A stretch of DNA of 64,000 nt from Komagataeibacter diospyri (GTDB taxonomy: Bacteria > Pseudomonadota > Alphaproteobacteria > Acetobacterales > Acetobacteraceae). Numbering within the stretch: the stretch's first letter is position 1; each line of letters begins with the position of its first letter. The notes under the pieces were generated by a model. That model worked only from the letters and a program-made list of their open reading frames with translations, searched no databases and was not told the origin of the DNA. Location: positions 372,001 through 436,000 of the forward strand of contig NZ_BDLU01000032.1 of assembly GCF_006538165.1 (NCBI RefSeq), read 5' to 3'. The position numbers and the translations under genes were made by a program. Shown here one piece after another: positions 54,255 to 63,303 of this stretch.

Positions 54255-56930
54255 TTAAACTGCCTGACCGGCCTTCTGCCGTGTGGCCAGAGCTGCCTGA
54301 GCTGCAGCAAGACGGGCCACCGGCACGCGGAAGGGCGAGCACGAGACATAATCCAGCCCGACTTCATCAAAGAAGGCAATGGAATCCGGGTCACCGCCAT
54401 GTTCGCCACAGATGCCCAGCTTCAGGTCCGGGCTGGTCTGCCGCCCACGTTCCACACCCAGACGGACCAGCGCGCCCACGCCATCACGGTCGATGGACAC
54501 GAACGGGTCGCGCGGCAGCAGGCCGTGATCGACATAGTACGGCAGGAACGATCCCGCATCATCACGGGACAGGCCGAATGCCGTCTGCGTCAGGTCGTTT
54601 GTCCCGAACGAGAAGAAGTCGGCATATTCCGCGATCTTATCCGCCTGCAGCGCCGCACGGGGCAGTTCGATCATGGTGCCGATGTAGTAGTTGAGGTTGG
54701 TACCCTCTTCCTGCAGCACGCGGGCGATCTCATCTTCGGCGGTCCGGCGGGTGGTCGCCAGTTCCGCCTGCGTCGCCACCAGCGGAATCATGATTTCAGG
54801 ACGGATGGGCTTGCCCAGTTCCTTTTCAACCATAACCGCCGCCTGAATCAGCGCACGGACCTGCATGGCATAGATTTCCGGGCTGGTCAGGCCAAGGCGG
54901 CAGCCACGATGGCCCAGCATCGGGTTGGTTTCAGACAGTGCGGCACAACGCGCGCGCACGTCGTCCACGCTTTTGCCCAGCGCCTGCGCAACCTCGACCA
55001 TTTCGGCTTCGGCATGCGGCAGGAATTCATGCAGCGGCGGGTCCAGCAGGCGCACCGTCACCGGCAGACCCGCCATAATGCGGAACAGGCTGGCGAAATC
55101 ATCACGCTGGAACGGCAGCAGGGCGGCAATGGCCTTCTGACGCACGCTTTCGTCATCAGCAATGATCATCTGGCGCACGAACCCGATCCGGTCGGGACCG
55201 AAGAACATGTGTTCCGTACGGGCAAGACCGATCCCTTCCGCGCCGAAGCGGCGGGCAGTGCGCGCATCGTCCGGCGTTTCGGCATTGGCGCGCACGCCCA
55301 GACGGCGCACCGCATCCGCCCAGCCCATCAGCGTGTTGAAATCATCCGACAGCGCGGGTTCGATGGTCGGCACGCGACCAAGATAGACCGCCCCCGTCCC
55401 GCCATCGAGCGTGATCCATTCACCCTGCGCCACGGTGTGCGAACCGACCGTCATGGTCCCCGCCGCGTAATCGACATGGATGCCACCTGCACCCGCCACA
55501 CATACCCGGCCCATGCCACGCGCCACGACGGCGGCGTGCGATGTCATGCCGCCACGGGTGGTCAGCACGCCACGGGCGGCGTGCATGCCATGCACGTCCT
55601 CGGGCGAGGTCTCGATCCGCACCAGGATCACATCCTCACCCTTCGCAGCGCGGGCTTCGCATTCTTCCGCCGTGAATACGACCGCACCAGCCGCGGCACC
55701 CGGCGATGCGGGCAGGCCACGGGTCAGCTGTACGCGTTCGGCCTTGGGATCAAGGGTGGGATGCAGCAGCTGGTCAAGGGATGCGGCCGGCACGCGCTGG
55801 ATGGCGTCTTCCTGCGTGATCAGCCCTTCGCGCGCCATGTCGATGGCGATCTTGAGTGCTGCCGCAGCCGTGCGCTTGCCGTTGCGGGTCTGAAGGATGT
55901 ACAGGACGTTGCGCTGGACGGTAAATTCGATGTCCTGCATGTCCTTGTAATGGGTTTCCAGCACGGACCGTACACGCAGCAGTTCACCGTAGGCTTCGGG
56001 CAGCGTGGTTTCCATCGGGTGCTGACCGGCCTCGGCACGGGCACAGGCCATGGGCTGCGGGGTGCGGATGCCCGCCACCACGTCCTCGCCCTGCGCGTTG
56101 ATCAGGTATTCACCGTAGAAAATGTTTTCGCCCGTGGACGGGTCGCGCGTGAAGCACACGCCGGTAGCGCAGTCATCGCCCATGTTGCCGAACACCATGG
56201 ACTGCACGTTGACCGCAGTCCCCCACGAGGCCGGGATTTCATGCAGCTTGCGGTACGTATTGGCGCGCGGGTTCATCCATGAGCCGAATACCGCGCCAAT
56301 GGCGCCCCACAGCTGGTCATGCGGATTGGTGGGGAATTCGGTCCCGGCATGGGTGGTGATGATATGGCGGTAGTCCACCACGATGGCGCGCCACTGGTCA
56401 GCCGTGATCGCCGTATCGTCTTCCACGCGGTTCGCGCGCTTGAACTGTTCCAGCACGTCTTCGAAATGGTGATGCGGCACACCCATCACGACCGAGCCAT
56501 ACATCTGGATGAAACGGCGGTAGCTATCCCATGCGAACCGCGCATCACCGGAGGAGCGGGCAAGCCCTTCCACCGTTTCGTCATTCAGGCCGAGGTTCAG
56601 CACCGTATCCATCATGCCCGGCATGGAGACGCGCGCACCCGAACGGACCGAGACCAGCAGCGGCGCATCCGCATCGCCAAAGCGCAGGCCCATTGACTGC
56701 TCGACCCGCTGCAGGGCCGCGGCCACCTGCGCCTGCAGGTCCGCGGGGTACTTCCGGCCGTTTTCATAAAAGGCCGAACAGACTTCCGTTGTAATGGTAA
56801 AGCCCGGCGGCACAGGCAGGCCGTTCGCAGCCATCTCCGCCAGGTTGGCACCCTTGCCGCCCAGAAGGTTGCGCATGTCCGCGCGCCCCTCGTTCAGGCC
56901 ATCTCCGAAGCTGTATACCCATTTGGTCAT
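54255..56930 (-). CDS. ppdK: pyruvate, phosphate dikinase
   Basis: Interconverts pyruvate, ATP and phosphate with PEP, AMP and pyrophosphate in the cytoplasm. 891 residues, the usual length. KWVYSFGDGLNEG at the start, nucleotide-binding GGKGANLAEMA, the phosphohistidine in TTRGGMTSHAAVVARGMG, and GICGEHGGDPDSIAFF with the catalytic Cys near the end. The Thr before HAAV is the usual target of the regulator encoded next door. Acetic acid bacteria often use this enzyme to make PEP from pyruvate, as they commonly lack a full glycolysis. It is divergent from a monocarboxylate-type transporter. Confidence 0.97.
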   Translation of the reverse strand: MTKWVYSFGDGLNEGRADMRNLLGGKGANLAEMAANGLPVPPGFTITTEVCSAFYENGRKYPADLQAQVAAALQRVEQSMGLRFGDADAPLLVSVRSGARVSMPGMMDTVLNLGLNDETVEGLARSSGDARFAWDSYRRFIQMYGSVVMGVPHHHFEDVLEQFKRANRVEDDTAITADQWRAIVVDYRHIITTHAGTEFPTNPHDQLWGAIGAVFGSWMNPRANTYRKLHEIPASWGTAVNVQSMVFGNMGDDCATGVCFTRDPSTGENIFYGEYLINAQGEDVVAGIRTPQPMACARAEAGQHPMETTLPEAYGELLRVRSVLETHYKDMQDIEFTVQRNVLYILQTRNGKRTAAAALKIAIDMAREGLITQEDAIQRVPAASLDQLLHPTLDPKAERVQLTRGLPASPGAAAGAVVFTAEECEARAAKGEDVILVRIETSPEDVHGMHAARGVLTTRGGMTSHAAVVARGMGRVCVAGAGGIHVDYAAGTMTVGSHTVAQGEWITLDGGTGAVYLGRVPTIEPALSDDFNTLMGWADAVRRLGVRANAETPDDARTARRFGAEGIGLARTEHMFFGPDRIGFVRQMIIADDESVRQKAIAALLPFQRDDFASLFRIMAGLPVTVRLLDPPLHEFLPHAEAEMVEVAQALGKSVDDVRARCAALSETNPMLGHRGCRLGLTSPEIYAMQVRALIQAAVMVEKELGKPIRPEIMIPLVATQAELATTRRTAEDEIARVLQEEGTNLNYYIGTMIELPRAALQADKIAEYADFFSFGTNDLTQTAFGLSRDDAGSFLPYYVDHGLLPRDPFVSIDRDGVGALVRLGVERGRQTSPDLKLGICGEHGGDPDSIAFFDEVGLDYVSCSPFRVPVARLAAAQAALATRQKAGQAV

Positions 56931-57491
56931 GTCTGTTCGTTCCTACGCGCGTCCGTCTGTCAGAAATGACGCCTGATCCGGAACAGGGTAAAAAAACAGG
57001 CGACCGCGCTATTAGTATTGTTTGTTGTTGGCAGGTCCGGGCATTGAAAATAACCGCCACGGGCAACTCCGGGCAATCACTATTTTACTGACCCGTGCGC
57101 TTCATGCCGATGGCCACGGACGTACGACAGGCAGGACCGGCCAAGCAAGGCCACGAATAATATTGTTATTTTACAATATGTTATAAGATTAATTTTATTG
57201 CAGCAGGATAAAATGGACAACGCTGCAGTCACTAAAATATTATATTTAGTGATATAAGTTATACATTTTATTAATTTATTCCTGGTCAGTTCAGTCCCGG
57301 CAATCCACGTTCAATGGTTGTGCGATGCAACAAGAAGTTTGCGCACCGCACAATAATAAAAACGTAATTACAAAAAATATCCTTAAACATTTCAAAATTA
57401 CTTTGAAACTATCTTAATTATGTTGACACCCGAACCTTATTTCCAGAAACATCCCCTGCGGCCACACAAAAAACAAGAAGTCACGGTCAAA
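56931..57491. promoter_or_regulatory. divergent AT-rich control region between ppdK and the transporter genes
   Basis: About 560 bp, no gene supported. Positions 57150-57420 are A/T-rich and hold an inverted repeat ATATTGT (57160-57166) and ACAATAT (57173-57179), a possible operator. Promoters of both divergent units should lie here. Confidence 0.4.
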
Positions 57492-57668
57492 ATGAAAAAA
57501 GCCATACTCCTTCTCCTGCCCTTTGCGGGCCTCCTGTGGGTTCCATTGTACAACCGGCATGATCCGGTGCTGTTCGGCTTCCCGTTCTTTTACTGGTACC
57601 AGTTCGCGTGGGTGCCCGTCACATCTGTCCTGATCTGGATGGCATGGAAAACGGACCGTCAGTCATGA
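57492..57668 (+). CDS. DUF3311 small membrane protein
   Basis: About 58 residues from the ATG at 57492, with two helices: KKAILLLLPFAGLLWVPLYN and FFYWYQFAWVPVTSVLIWMAW, ending in KTDRQS. This is the DUF3311 pattern (with the NRHDP.LFGFPFFYWYQ core), small proteins usually encoded immediately before a sodium:solute symporter, as here. The start of the symporter overlaps its stop (ATGA). Longer in-frame starts to 57420 are not supported. Confidence 0.93.
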   Translation: MKKAILLLLPFAGLLWVPLYNRHDPVLFGFPFFYWYQFAWVPVTSVLIWMAWKTDRQS

Positions 57669-59173
57669 ACACATCAATCCTGCCTGATAACGCCGCCATC
57701 AGCGTATTCGTCGTGTGTTTTGTCGCGACCATCGTGCTGGGCAGTACGGTTCGGCTATGGCGCCCGCTGCTGAACCGCCACAAGGCCGTGAACCGCCATA
57801 GCGAAGGAGAGGAATGGGGACTGGGCGGGCGCGAATTCGGCGCCTGGGTCACGTGGTTCCTGGTGGGGGGGGATTTCTATACCGCCTATACGGTCATTGC
57901 CGTGCCGGCGCTGGTCTATTCCACCGGCGGGTTCGGCTTCTTCGCGCTACCGTACACTATTATCGTCTATCCCTTCATTTTCGCCGTCATGCCCCGGCTA
58001 TGGACCATCGCGCGCGATGGCGGCCATGCCACGGCGGCAGATATCGTACGCGCGCGCTTTGGCAGCCGGTCGCTGGAACTGATGGTGGCGCTGAGCGGCC
58101 TTGTCGCCGTGCTGCCCTATATCGCGCTGCAGCTGATCGGCATCCGCACGGTGATCGAGGCCCTTGGCTTCACCGGCATGCTGCCGCTGCTGATCGCGTT
58201 TGTCTCCCTTGCCGCCTATACGTGGCTGGGCGGGCTGCATGCCCCCGCGCTGACCGCCTTCATCAAGGACGTGATGATCTACATCGCGGTGCTGGCGGCT
58301 GTCATTATCGTGCCGATACATCTTGGTGGCTACGGGACCATGTTTCAGTCCGCAGCCGGTCACCTGCCCAGCCTGCCGGACGGCCATATCGTGGCACAGG
58401 GGCAGGTGGTGCCTTATGCGACGCTTGCCCTGTCCTCCGCCTTCGCCGCTTTCCTGTATCCCCATACGCTGACCGGCATCCTGGCGGCGAAGTCGGCTGA
58501 TACGATCCGGCAGAACGCGGTTTTCCTGCCCGCCTATACGATCGTGCTGGGGCTGATCGCGCTGCTGGGGCTTATGGCGCATGCGGCGGGGATCGTGACC
58601 ACGTCTTCGTCCCAGGTGGTGCCGCAGCTTTTCCTGGCGATCTTCCCGTCATGGTTTGCAGGGTTCTGTTTCGCCGCCATCGCGGTGGGGGCGCTGGTGC
58701 CAGCTTCCGTCATGGCGATCGGGGCGGCCAACCTGATCATGCACAATATCCTGCCCCACCGCAGCGACTCGGTCACCGGTTCGCGCGTGGCCGGATTCGC
58801 GGTCAAGGTCGGCGCGCTGGGCTGCGTGATTTTCCTGAACGCCAAATTCGCCATCGACCTGCAACTGCTGGGTGGCGTCATTATCCTGCAGACCTTCCCC
58901 GCGCTGATCATGGGCCTGCTGCCGCTGCGCCTGCCTGCGCCCGCACTGATCGCGGGCTGGGTGATCGGGTCGGTTGCGGGACTGGGGCTGTGCTGGGTTG
59001 ATGGGCTGAAACCGGTGCACCCGGTGGTCTTTGGTGGCTTTTCGGCCTCCGTTTCAACCGGGTTACTGGCGCTGGGCATCAATATCGCCGTGACCCTGAT
59101 GCTGGGGGTCGTAATCCGGCTGGCGCTCGGGGCGTCCCCGTCCACCCTGCGGCCGGGCAGCATCCGTCGGTAA
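57665..59173 (+). CDS. sodium:solute symporter family protein (monocarboxylate-type, MctP-like)
   Basis: Inner-membrane importer of the SSS family, about 502 residues, 12-13 helices. Seen: GGREFGAWVTWFLVGGDFYTAYTVIAVPA near the N-terminus, YIALQLIGIRTVIEALG, AYTWLGGLHAPALTAFIKDVMIYI (the SSS core), and AIAVGALVPASVMAIGAANL. DUF3311-SSS pairs are found in MctP-like carriers of pyruvate, lactate or acetate. Placement divergent from ppdK fits monocarboxylate use, but the substrate is inferred. A good terminator follows. Confidence 0.9.
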   Translation: MNTSILPDNAAISVFVVCFVATIVLGSTVRLWRPLLNRHKAVNRHSEGEEWGLGGREFGAWVTWFLVGGDFYTAYTVIAVPALVYSTGGFGFFALPYTIIVYPFIFAVMPRLWTIARDGGHATAADIVRARFGSRSLELMVALSGLVAVLPYIALQLIGIRTVIEALGFTGMLPLLIAFVSLAAYTWLGGLHAPALTAFIKDVMIYIAVLAAVIIVPIHLGGYGTMFQSAAGHLPSLPDGHIVAQGQVVPYATLALSSAFAAFLYPHTLTGILAAKSADTIRQNAVFLPAYTIVLGLIALLGLMAHAAGIVTTSSSQVVPQLFLAIFPSWFAGFCFAAIAVGALVPASVMAIGAANLIMHNILPHRSDSVTGSRVAGFAVKVGALGCVIFLNAKFAIDLQLLGGVIILQTFPALIMGLLPLRLPAPALIAGWVIGSVAGLGLCWVDGLKPVHPVVFGGFSASVSTGLLALGINIAVTLMLGVVIRLALGASPSTLRPGSIRR

Positions 59174-59238
59174 ATATCCCCCAATGTTCACATGACACAC
59201 ATAGGTCATGTGAATGCCCCTCCTGTTTCCACAAGAAC

Positions 59239-59270
59239 ACGGCCCCTGTCACATAACCGGGGCCGTTTTT
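59239..59270 (+). terminator. rho-independent terminator of the symporter gene
   Basis: Stem ACGGCCCC (59239-59246) with GGGGCCGT (59259-59266), followed by a T run. A second dyad (TTCACATGAC with GTCATGTGAA, about 59187-59214) lies just before it. Confidence 0.92.
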
Positions 59271-59459
59271 GTATTTACCAACTGCCAACCCACGTCAGGC
59301 CATGAACCATCCGGCGGGTCTGGTGGCTGTCTGGAAAACCAGATCAGACAGCAATCCTGCACTCATCAAGAGACTGTCTTTGGATCATCGGGCAGATTAA
59401 TAAGGAAGTTTCTGATGCAGCTTTTTTTCAAAAAGCTTCAGAAAACGCCACCTTTATTG

Positions 59460-60278
59460 GGACCTGTCAGGAATTATGCTTTTTTGAATCCTCTGAATAT
59501 GAATCAAAAACCATATAAATCGCTTCATCCTGACCGATGTCCAATGGGCAAAAATGGAGCAGCTGTGCGTTGGTAAAAAGACAGATCGCGGACGTAGCGG
59601 GAAGGATAATCGCCTCTTTATCGAAGTGGTCTTATGGATCGCCCTGACGGGCAGTCCGTAGCGGGACCTGCCACCGTATTGCGGACACTGGAACCCGGTT
59701 TACCTGCGCTACACCGACTTGGACGAAGCCGGGGTTTTTCAGCGAATTTCCGAAGCTGTCTCTGGCGATACCGATATGGAATATGGGAGGGTACGACGGT
59801 ACGGTGATCCGGGTTCACCGCCATGGGCAGGGGGCAAAAGGGGGACCGGAAAAAAGGGGTCAGACGCAGTGTAACGGGATGGTCAACCAAGATCATCGCC
59901 ATGACCGACGCTCTGGGTAATCTGCTCCGCTTTACCCTCATTCCCGGCCAGCATTACGACACGGTCGGGGTTGCGCCCCGTCTCCAACGGCGGATTTCAG
60001 GAGGCTTCCTGCTGACAGGGCGTTTGACGTCCACTGGATCGTGTATGCCATCCGCGCGCAAGGCGCCTGCGTGGTCATTCCCCAGCACAAAAACCGTCTC
60101 GACAGACGCCCGTTCGATGGGGCCTGTTCAAAGTGCGCCATCTCATTGAGAACTTCTTCTGCAGGCTCAAGGCGTTCAAGCGCATCGCCATGCGGAGCGA
60201 CAGGACAGACAGATCATTTGCAGCCATGATCCACCTCGTCGCCGCAATCATCAATTCACGGCAATTCCCAACAGGCCC
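59460..60278 (+). mobile_element. decayed IS5-family (IS427/IS1031-like) insertion sequence
   Basis: 819 bp bounded by imperfect inverted repeats: left GGACCTGTCAGGAATT (59460-59475) and right, read from the other strand, GGGCCTGTTGGGAATT (60278-60263), 13 of 16 matching. A TG doublet flanks both ends (59458-59459 and 60279-60280), a possible 2-bp target duplication. It carries a broken transposase. It inserted into the loop of a hairpin repeat. The IS5 family assignment rests on the transposase segments. Confidence 0.8.
59499..60278 (+). pseudogene. IS5-family transposase, broken
   Basis: Recognisable fragments in order: LTDVQWAKMEQLCVGKKTDR, GRSGKDNRLFIEVVLWIALT, then GSP and an in-frame TAG where Trp is expected, RDLPPYCGHWNPVYLRY, EAVSGDTDMEY, frameshifts and another stop near the middle, and RHLIENFFCRLKAFKRIAMR near the C-terminus (the DDE Glu region). 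The region of the first DDE Asp (VDA in relatives) is destroyed. A frameshift after the start and at least two stops show it is not functional. Plus strand. Confidence 0.88.
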
Positions 60279-60323
60279 TGAAAAAAGCAACGCCTAACAT
60301 TTTTGTTGTTTTTAAACAGCCAC

Positions 60324-60551
60324 TTACATTGCCTGTGGCTGGATATCAGCATGCCGGTGCATGGTGTCCGCGATGGTTGCGCGGCCCTGACGGGCAATCT
60401 GCCGCAGCAGGCACACCACGCCGGGCACGCAGTTACCGCACTGAGCGCGACATCCCTTGGATTCATAAACTTCTTTAGGCCGGACAGCCCCATTACGCGC
60501 GGCTGTTTCAACATCTGTATCGGTCAGCATATTGCAGGAGCAGACAAACAT
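60324..60551 (-). CDS. bfd: bacterioferritin-associated ferredoxin (BFD-like [2Fe-2S] protein)
   Basis: 75 residues. CxC at residues 4-6 in MFVCSCNMLTD and a second pair in CRAQCGNCVPGVVC (about 34-47) give the four cluster Cys of the BFD fold, with C34 and C38 or C41 as the second pair. BFD helps release iron from bacterioferritin by electron transfer. It is alone here; no bacterioferritin gene is next to it. A run resembling a degenerate Fur-type box (AATGAGAACAAATCGCAA) lies about 40 bp upstream, weak support for iron control. The stop lies next to repeat copy 7. Confidence 0.9.
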   Translation of the reverse strand: MFVCSCNMLTDTDVETAARNGAVRPKEVYESKGCRAQCGNCVPGVVCLLRQIARQGRATIADTMHRHADIQPQAM

Positions 60552-60791
60552 TTATCTATCCCAATCGATGATGTGGGCACACCATAATCACGAATGAGAA
60601 CAAATCGCAATACACTTATTTCATCCTGTCTGAAACCGGTGGAGATTTTCCTGTCCCACGGCGGAGCCATATATATGGCTATTCATTACCATTACGTGCG
60701 ATAATTTTTATGACATGCCAAAAAAACATGACGGGCTTCATGCCATGATGAAGGTCAGCGCCAACCCGGCATACTACCTTGCAGTTTCATA
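60552..60791. other. intergenic region upstream of bfd
   Basis: 240 bp divergent gap with no gene seen; see the bfd entry for a possible iron box. Confidence 0.4.
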
Positions 60792-60946
60792 GGTCGCCTG
60801 AAACAACTCGTTGATAAATAGAAATGAAATTTGGCGGACACGACCCTGTTTCAATAAGGTGGTGTTTTCTGAATCCTTAAAGCTTCGCCAAAAAACTTCT
60901 TTATAATTTGCAGGACATTTTCAAAGCGGGCGTTTCAAACAGTCGT
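60792..60946. repeat. dispersed hairpin repeat, copy 8
   Basis: About 155 bp in reverse orientation, near full length but with decayed hairpins. Left CGCCTGAAACAACTCGTTGA, right TTTCAAACAGTC (ending near 60944). Middle parts: CACGACCCTGTTTCA/ATAAGGTGGTG and AAGCTTCGCCAAAAAACTTC. Between divergent bfd and the ornithine-cyclodeaminase gene. Confidence 0.8.
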
Positions 60947-61250
60947 TCAGCCATTCGGTTTGGTGGCCGTAACTGCGGGGCAATATCCATCCGCCCGCCA
61001 CCATGCCAGAACCCTGTCCCTGTCGTCCCCTGCCAGCGTGAGGGGCCATTTTATTTCGTGGCACGACATCGTGACAATAATGGGTGCAAGGCTGAAGCCT
61101 GTGATCCGTAACCCTGATGAAAATACAATGATCAGGCCACAAGCGCATCGTTGCACATGCCGGACGAAGTCGACAGAATAAACAACAATATCAGTCACCG
61201 GCACTGGTGTAGCCATTGTCATACATCCATACCAATACGGGGTGATGGGC
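60947..61250. promoter_or_regulatory. upstream region of the ornithine-cyclodeaminase-like gene
   Basis: About 300 bp, no gene seen. Inverted repeat CCTGAT (61113-61118) and ATCAGG (61131-61136), 12 bp apart, could be an operator. Confidence 0.35.
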
Positions 61251-62156
61251 ATGAAAATATATTCCGATCAGGAAACCCGCGACTTTCTTCCGTTTTCTCC
61301 CCTGGTCAATGCGCTGGCACTCGCCATGCAGGAACTGGAACGGGGCCAGATCCAGTGCCCGGAACGGACAACCGTGCGCACCCATGACCATGCTGGCGCG
61401 CTGATGACCATGCCCTCGGTTGGCCGGGATATCATGGTTACCAAACTGCTGACCCTGTTTGGCAACAATCCCGCCCTTGGCCTGCCAACCATACAGGGAC
61501 AGGTCATCTGTGCCGAAGCCCGCACCGGGCGTTTCCTGTTCACGCTCGATGGGCCAACCGTCACCATGCGCCGCACCGCAGCCGTCAGCATGCTGGGCAT
61601 CCGCACACTGGCGCGCGGCCCGGTCCGGCGCGTGCTGGTGATTGGCACCGGCACGCAGGCGCTCGCCCACCTGCAGGCATTATGCGCCCTGTATCCCGGT
61701 ATTACCGTTGTCATTCGCGGGCGTACACTCCAGCGGGCACTGGATTTCTGCACGCTGCACCAGACACCCGCCCTTACCCTCCGCCCGGAAGGCACGCAGG
61801 AGGAACCGTTTGATGTCATCATCACCGTCACGGCCAGCACGTCGGTCATTTATAATGAACCTGCGCGCGCGGACTGCCTGATCATAGGTGTGGGCGCCTA
61901 CCGGACCGACATGGTCGAAATCGGCCCGGACACCATCGCGGGTAGTGCGCTGTATGTGGATGACGCCATCGGCGCGCCAGTCGAGGCAGGGGACCTGTAT
62001 CAGGCGGGCGTGGACTGGAACGATGTCCATTCCCTATCCCGTGCACTGGATGACGGGCCGCCTGCGGATGGCAGGCCTGCCTTTTTCAAATCGGTCGGAT
62101 GTTCCGCATGGGATCTGGCGGCCTGCCGGGTGGCGCGCCTGCATGGGGCGGAATGA
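61251..62156 (+). CDS. ornithine cyclodeaminase/mu-crystallin family protein
   Basis: About 301 residues, cytoplasmic, NAD(P)-dependent. ERTTVRTHDHAGALMTMPSVG, VTKLLTLFGNNPALGLPTIQG and the dinucleotide motif VLVIGTGTQALAHLQAL (about 129-145) show the family. Members act as ornithine cyclodeaminase, pyrroline-2-carboxylate (ketimine) reductase or alanine dehydrogenase. The family's catalytic Asp seems to fall in GAYRTDMVEIGPDTIA. The gene is followed by a D-2-hydroxyacid dehydrogenase. Start at 61251, with GGGGTGATGGG upstream. Confidence 0.88.
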   Translation: MKIYSDQETRDFLPFSPLVNALALAMQELERGQIQCPERTTVRTHDHAGALMTMPSVGRDIMVTKLLTLFGNNPALGLPTIQGQVICAEARTGRFLFTLDGPTVTMRRTAAVSMLGIRTLARGPVRRVLVIGTGTQALAHLQALCALYPGITVVIRGRTLQRALDFCTLHQTPALTLRPEGTQEEPFDVIITVTASTSVIYNEPARADCLIIGVGAYRTDMVEIGPDTIAGSALYVDDAIGAPVEAGDLYQAGVDWNDVHSLSRALDDGPPADGRPAFFKSVGCSAWDLAACRVARLHGAE

Positions 62157-62189
62157 ACCCGTACAGGCGTCCCTTTTTCATCCCCTGAA

Positions 62190-62328
62190 AGCCAGTTTTA
62201 AAATCAGCTTGAGAAACACCCTGCAATCATAGGAAAGTTTTTTGATGAGGCTTTTTTAAAAAAAGGCGGCACCTAAAAACTTTTGTTTTTTATCAATCAG
62301 TTGTTTCCGATCAATCTTTGATAGGATA
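62190..62328. repeat. dispersed hairpin repeat, copy 9 (internally deleted)
   Basis: Forward orientation. The first and second hairpins are fused by deletion into GAGGCTTTTTT and AAAAAAAGGCGGC (62247-62270). CACCTAAAAACTTTTGTTTT and ATCAATCAGTTGTTTCCG follow. The ribosome region of the next gene comes directly after. Confidence 0.75.
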
Positions 62329-63303
62329 ATGGCCGTGAGCCAGATACCCAGTCCCAACCAGACAATCTATGTCGCGCATGAATATTACAATATTCACGCG
62401 GAACTGGAAAAACGCCCCGGCGCGCCCCGCTGCGTGCAGGTCCAGACATTCGCCCAACTGGAACAGATCATACCACAGGCGGAAGTGCTGGTGGTTTCCA
62501 TGTTATGGCGCAACGCCCTGTTGCAGCAGGCGCCCCGACTTAAGCTGATACAGTCCATCAGTTCCGGGGTGGAACAGTTTGACCTGACACAACTCAGGAC
62601 ACGTGGCATCCATCTGTGCAATGCGCGTGGGGCGAATGCCGCGGTGGTTGCGGAACATGCGCTTGCCCTGCTGCTCAGCCTGTCACGCCGTCTTTATGAG
62701 GCACGTGACAACCAGCACCGCGCCCACTGGTCAGGCACCGGCATGGACGCGCGGCCCCGCCTGCAGGAACTGACCGGAAAAATGGTACTGATCGTAGGCA
62801 TGGGCACCATTGGCAACCGGCTGGCGCAGATCTGCCAGGCACTGGGCATGCGCGTCTGTGGCATGCGCCACAGCCCCCGGCCACTGGATATTCCGGGGGT
62901 GGCACAGGTCAGGCCCGATGAACTGCATGCGGCCATAGGTCAGGCCGACCATATCGTGCTGACCTGCCCCCTGACCCCGCAGACCGAAGGGTTAATGGAC
63001 CAGCGCGCCTTTGCCGCCATGAAACCCGATGCCTGCCTGATCAACGTAGCGCGCGGTCGTGTCGTGGATGAAACCGCCCTGACTGCCGCCCTGCGCACGA
63101 ACGCCATCGCGGGCGCGGCCCTCGACACCTATGCGGATGAACCGCTGCCGCCCGCTTCCCCGTTGTGGCAACTGCCCAATCTGGTCATGACCAGCCATGT
63201 TGCGGGGGAAACGCAGTTCTATGAACACAATGTCGTGGATATCCTGCTGGATAATGTCAGGGCGCTGGAAACCGGGGGACCGTTGCGTAATCAGATTGTC
63301 TGA
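62329..63303 (+). CDS. D-2-hydroxyacid dehydrogenase (NAD-binding)
   Basis: Cytoplasmic, 324 residues. Rossmann motif LIVGMGTIGNRLAQICQALG (about 152-171), catalytic Arg in INVARGRVVDETAL (about 243), Glu in ALDTYADEPLPPASPLW and the acid-base His in MTSHVAGE (about 288). The pattern fits the D-isomer-specific 2-hydroxyacid dehydrogenase family; substrate not determined. The N-terminal EYYNIHAELEKRPG region is family-typical. Separated from the cyclodeaminase-like gene by repeat copy 9. Confidence 0.92.
   Translation: MAVSQIPSPNQTIYVAHEYYNIHAELEKRPGAPRCVQVQTFAQLEQIIPQAEVLVVSMLWRNALLQQAPRLKLIQSISSGVEQFDLTQLRTRGIHLCNARGANAAVVAEHALALLLSLSRRLYEARDNQHRAHWSGTGMDARPRLQELTGKMVLIVGMGTIGNRLAQICQALGMRVCGMRHSPRPLDIPGVAQVRPDELHAAIGQADHIVLTCPLTPQTEGLMDQRAFAAMKPDACLINVARGRVVDETALTAALRTNAIAGAALDTYADEPLPPASPLWQLPNLVMTSHVAGETQFYEHNVVDILLDNVRALETGGPLRNQIV

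Larger units (their letters stand above)
59370..60321. repeat. dispersed hairpin repeat, copy 7, split by an IS element
   Basis: Left part 59370-59459 (starts GAGACTGTCTTTGG, contains the first hairpin GCTTTTTTTC/AAAAAGC and half of the second). Right part 60279-60321 (the other half of the second hairpin, then TTTTTGTTG and TTTAAACAGC). Joining the two parts across the inserted element, with one TG kept, restores a hairpin like those of copies 1 and 2. Confidence 0.8.

Noticed and set aside
54228..56282. 684-codon open frame antisense to ppdK
   Set aside because: No domain and no ribosome site; ppdK on the minus strand carries all the family motifs.
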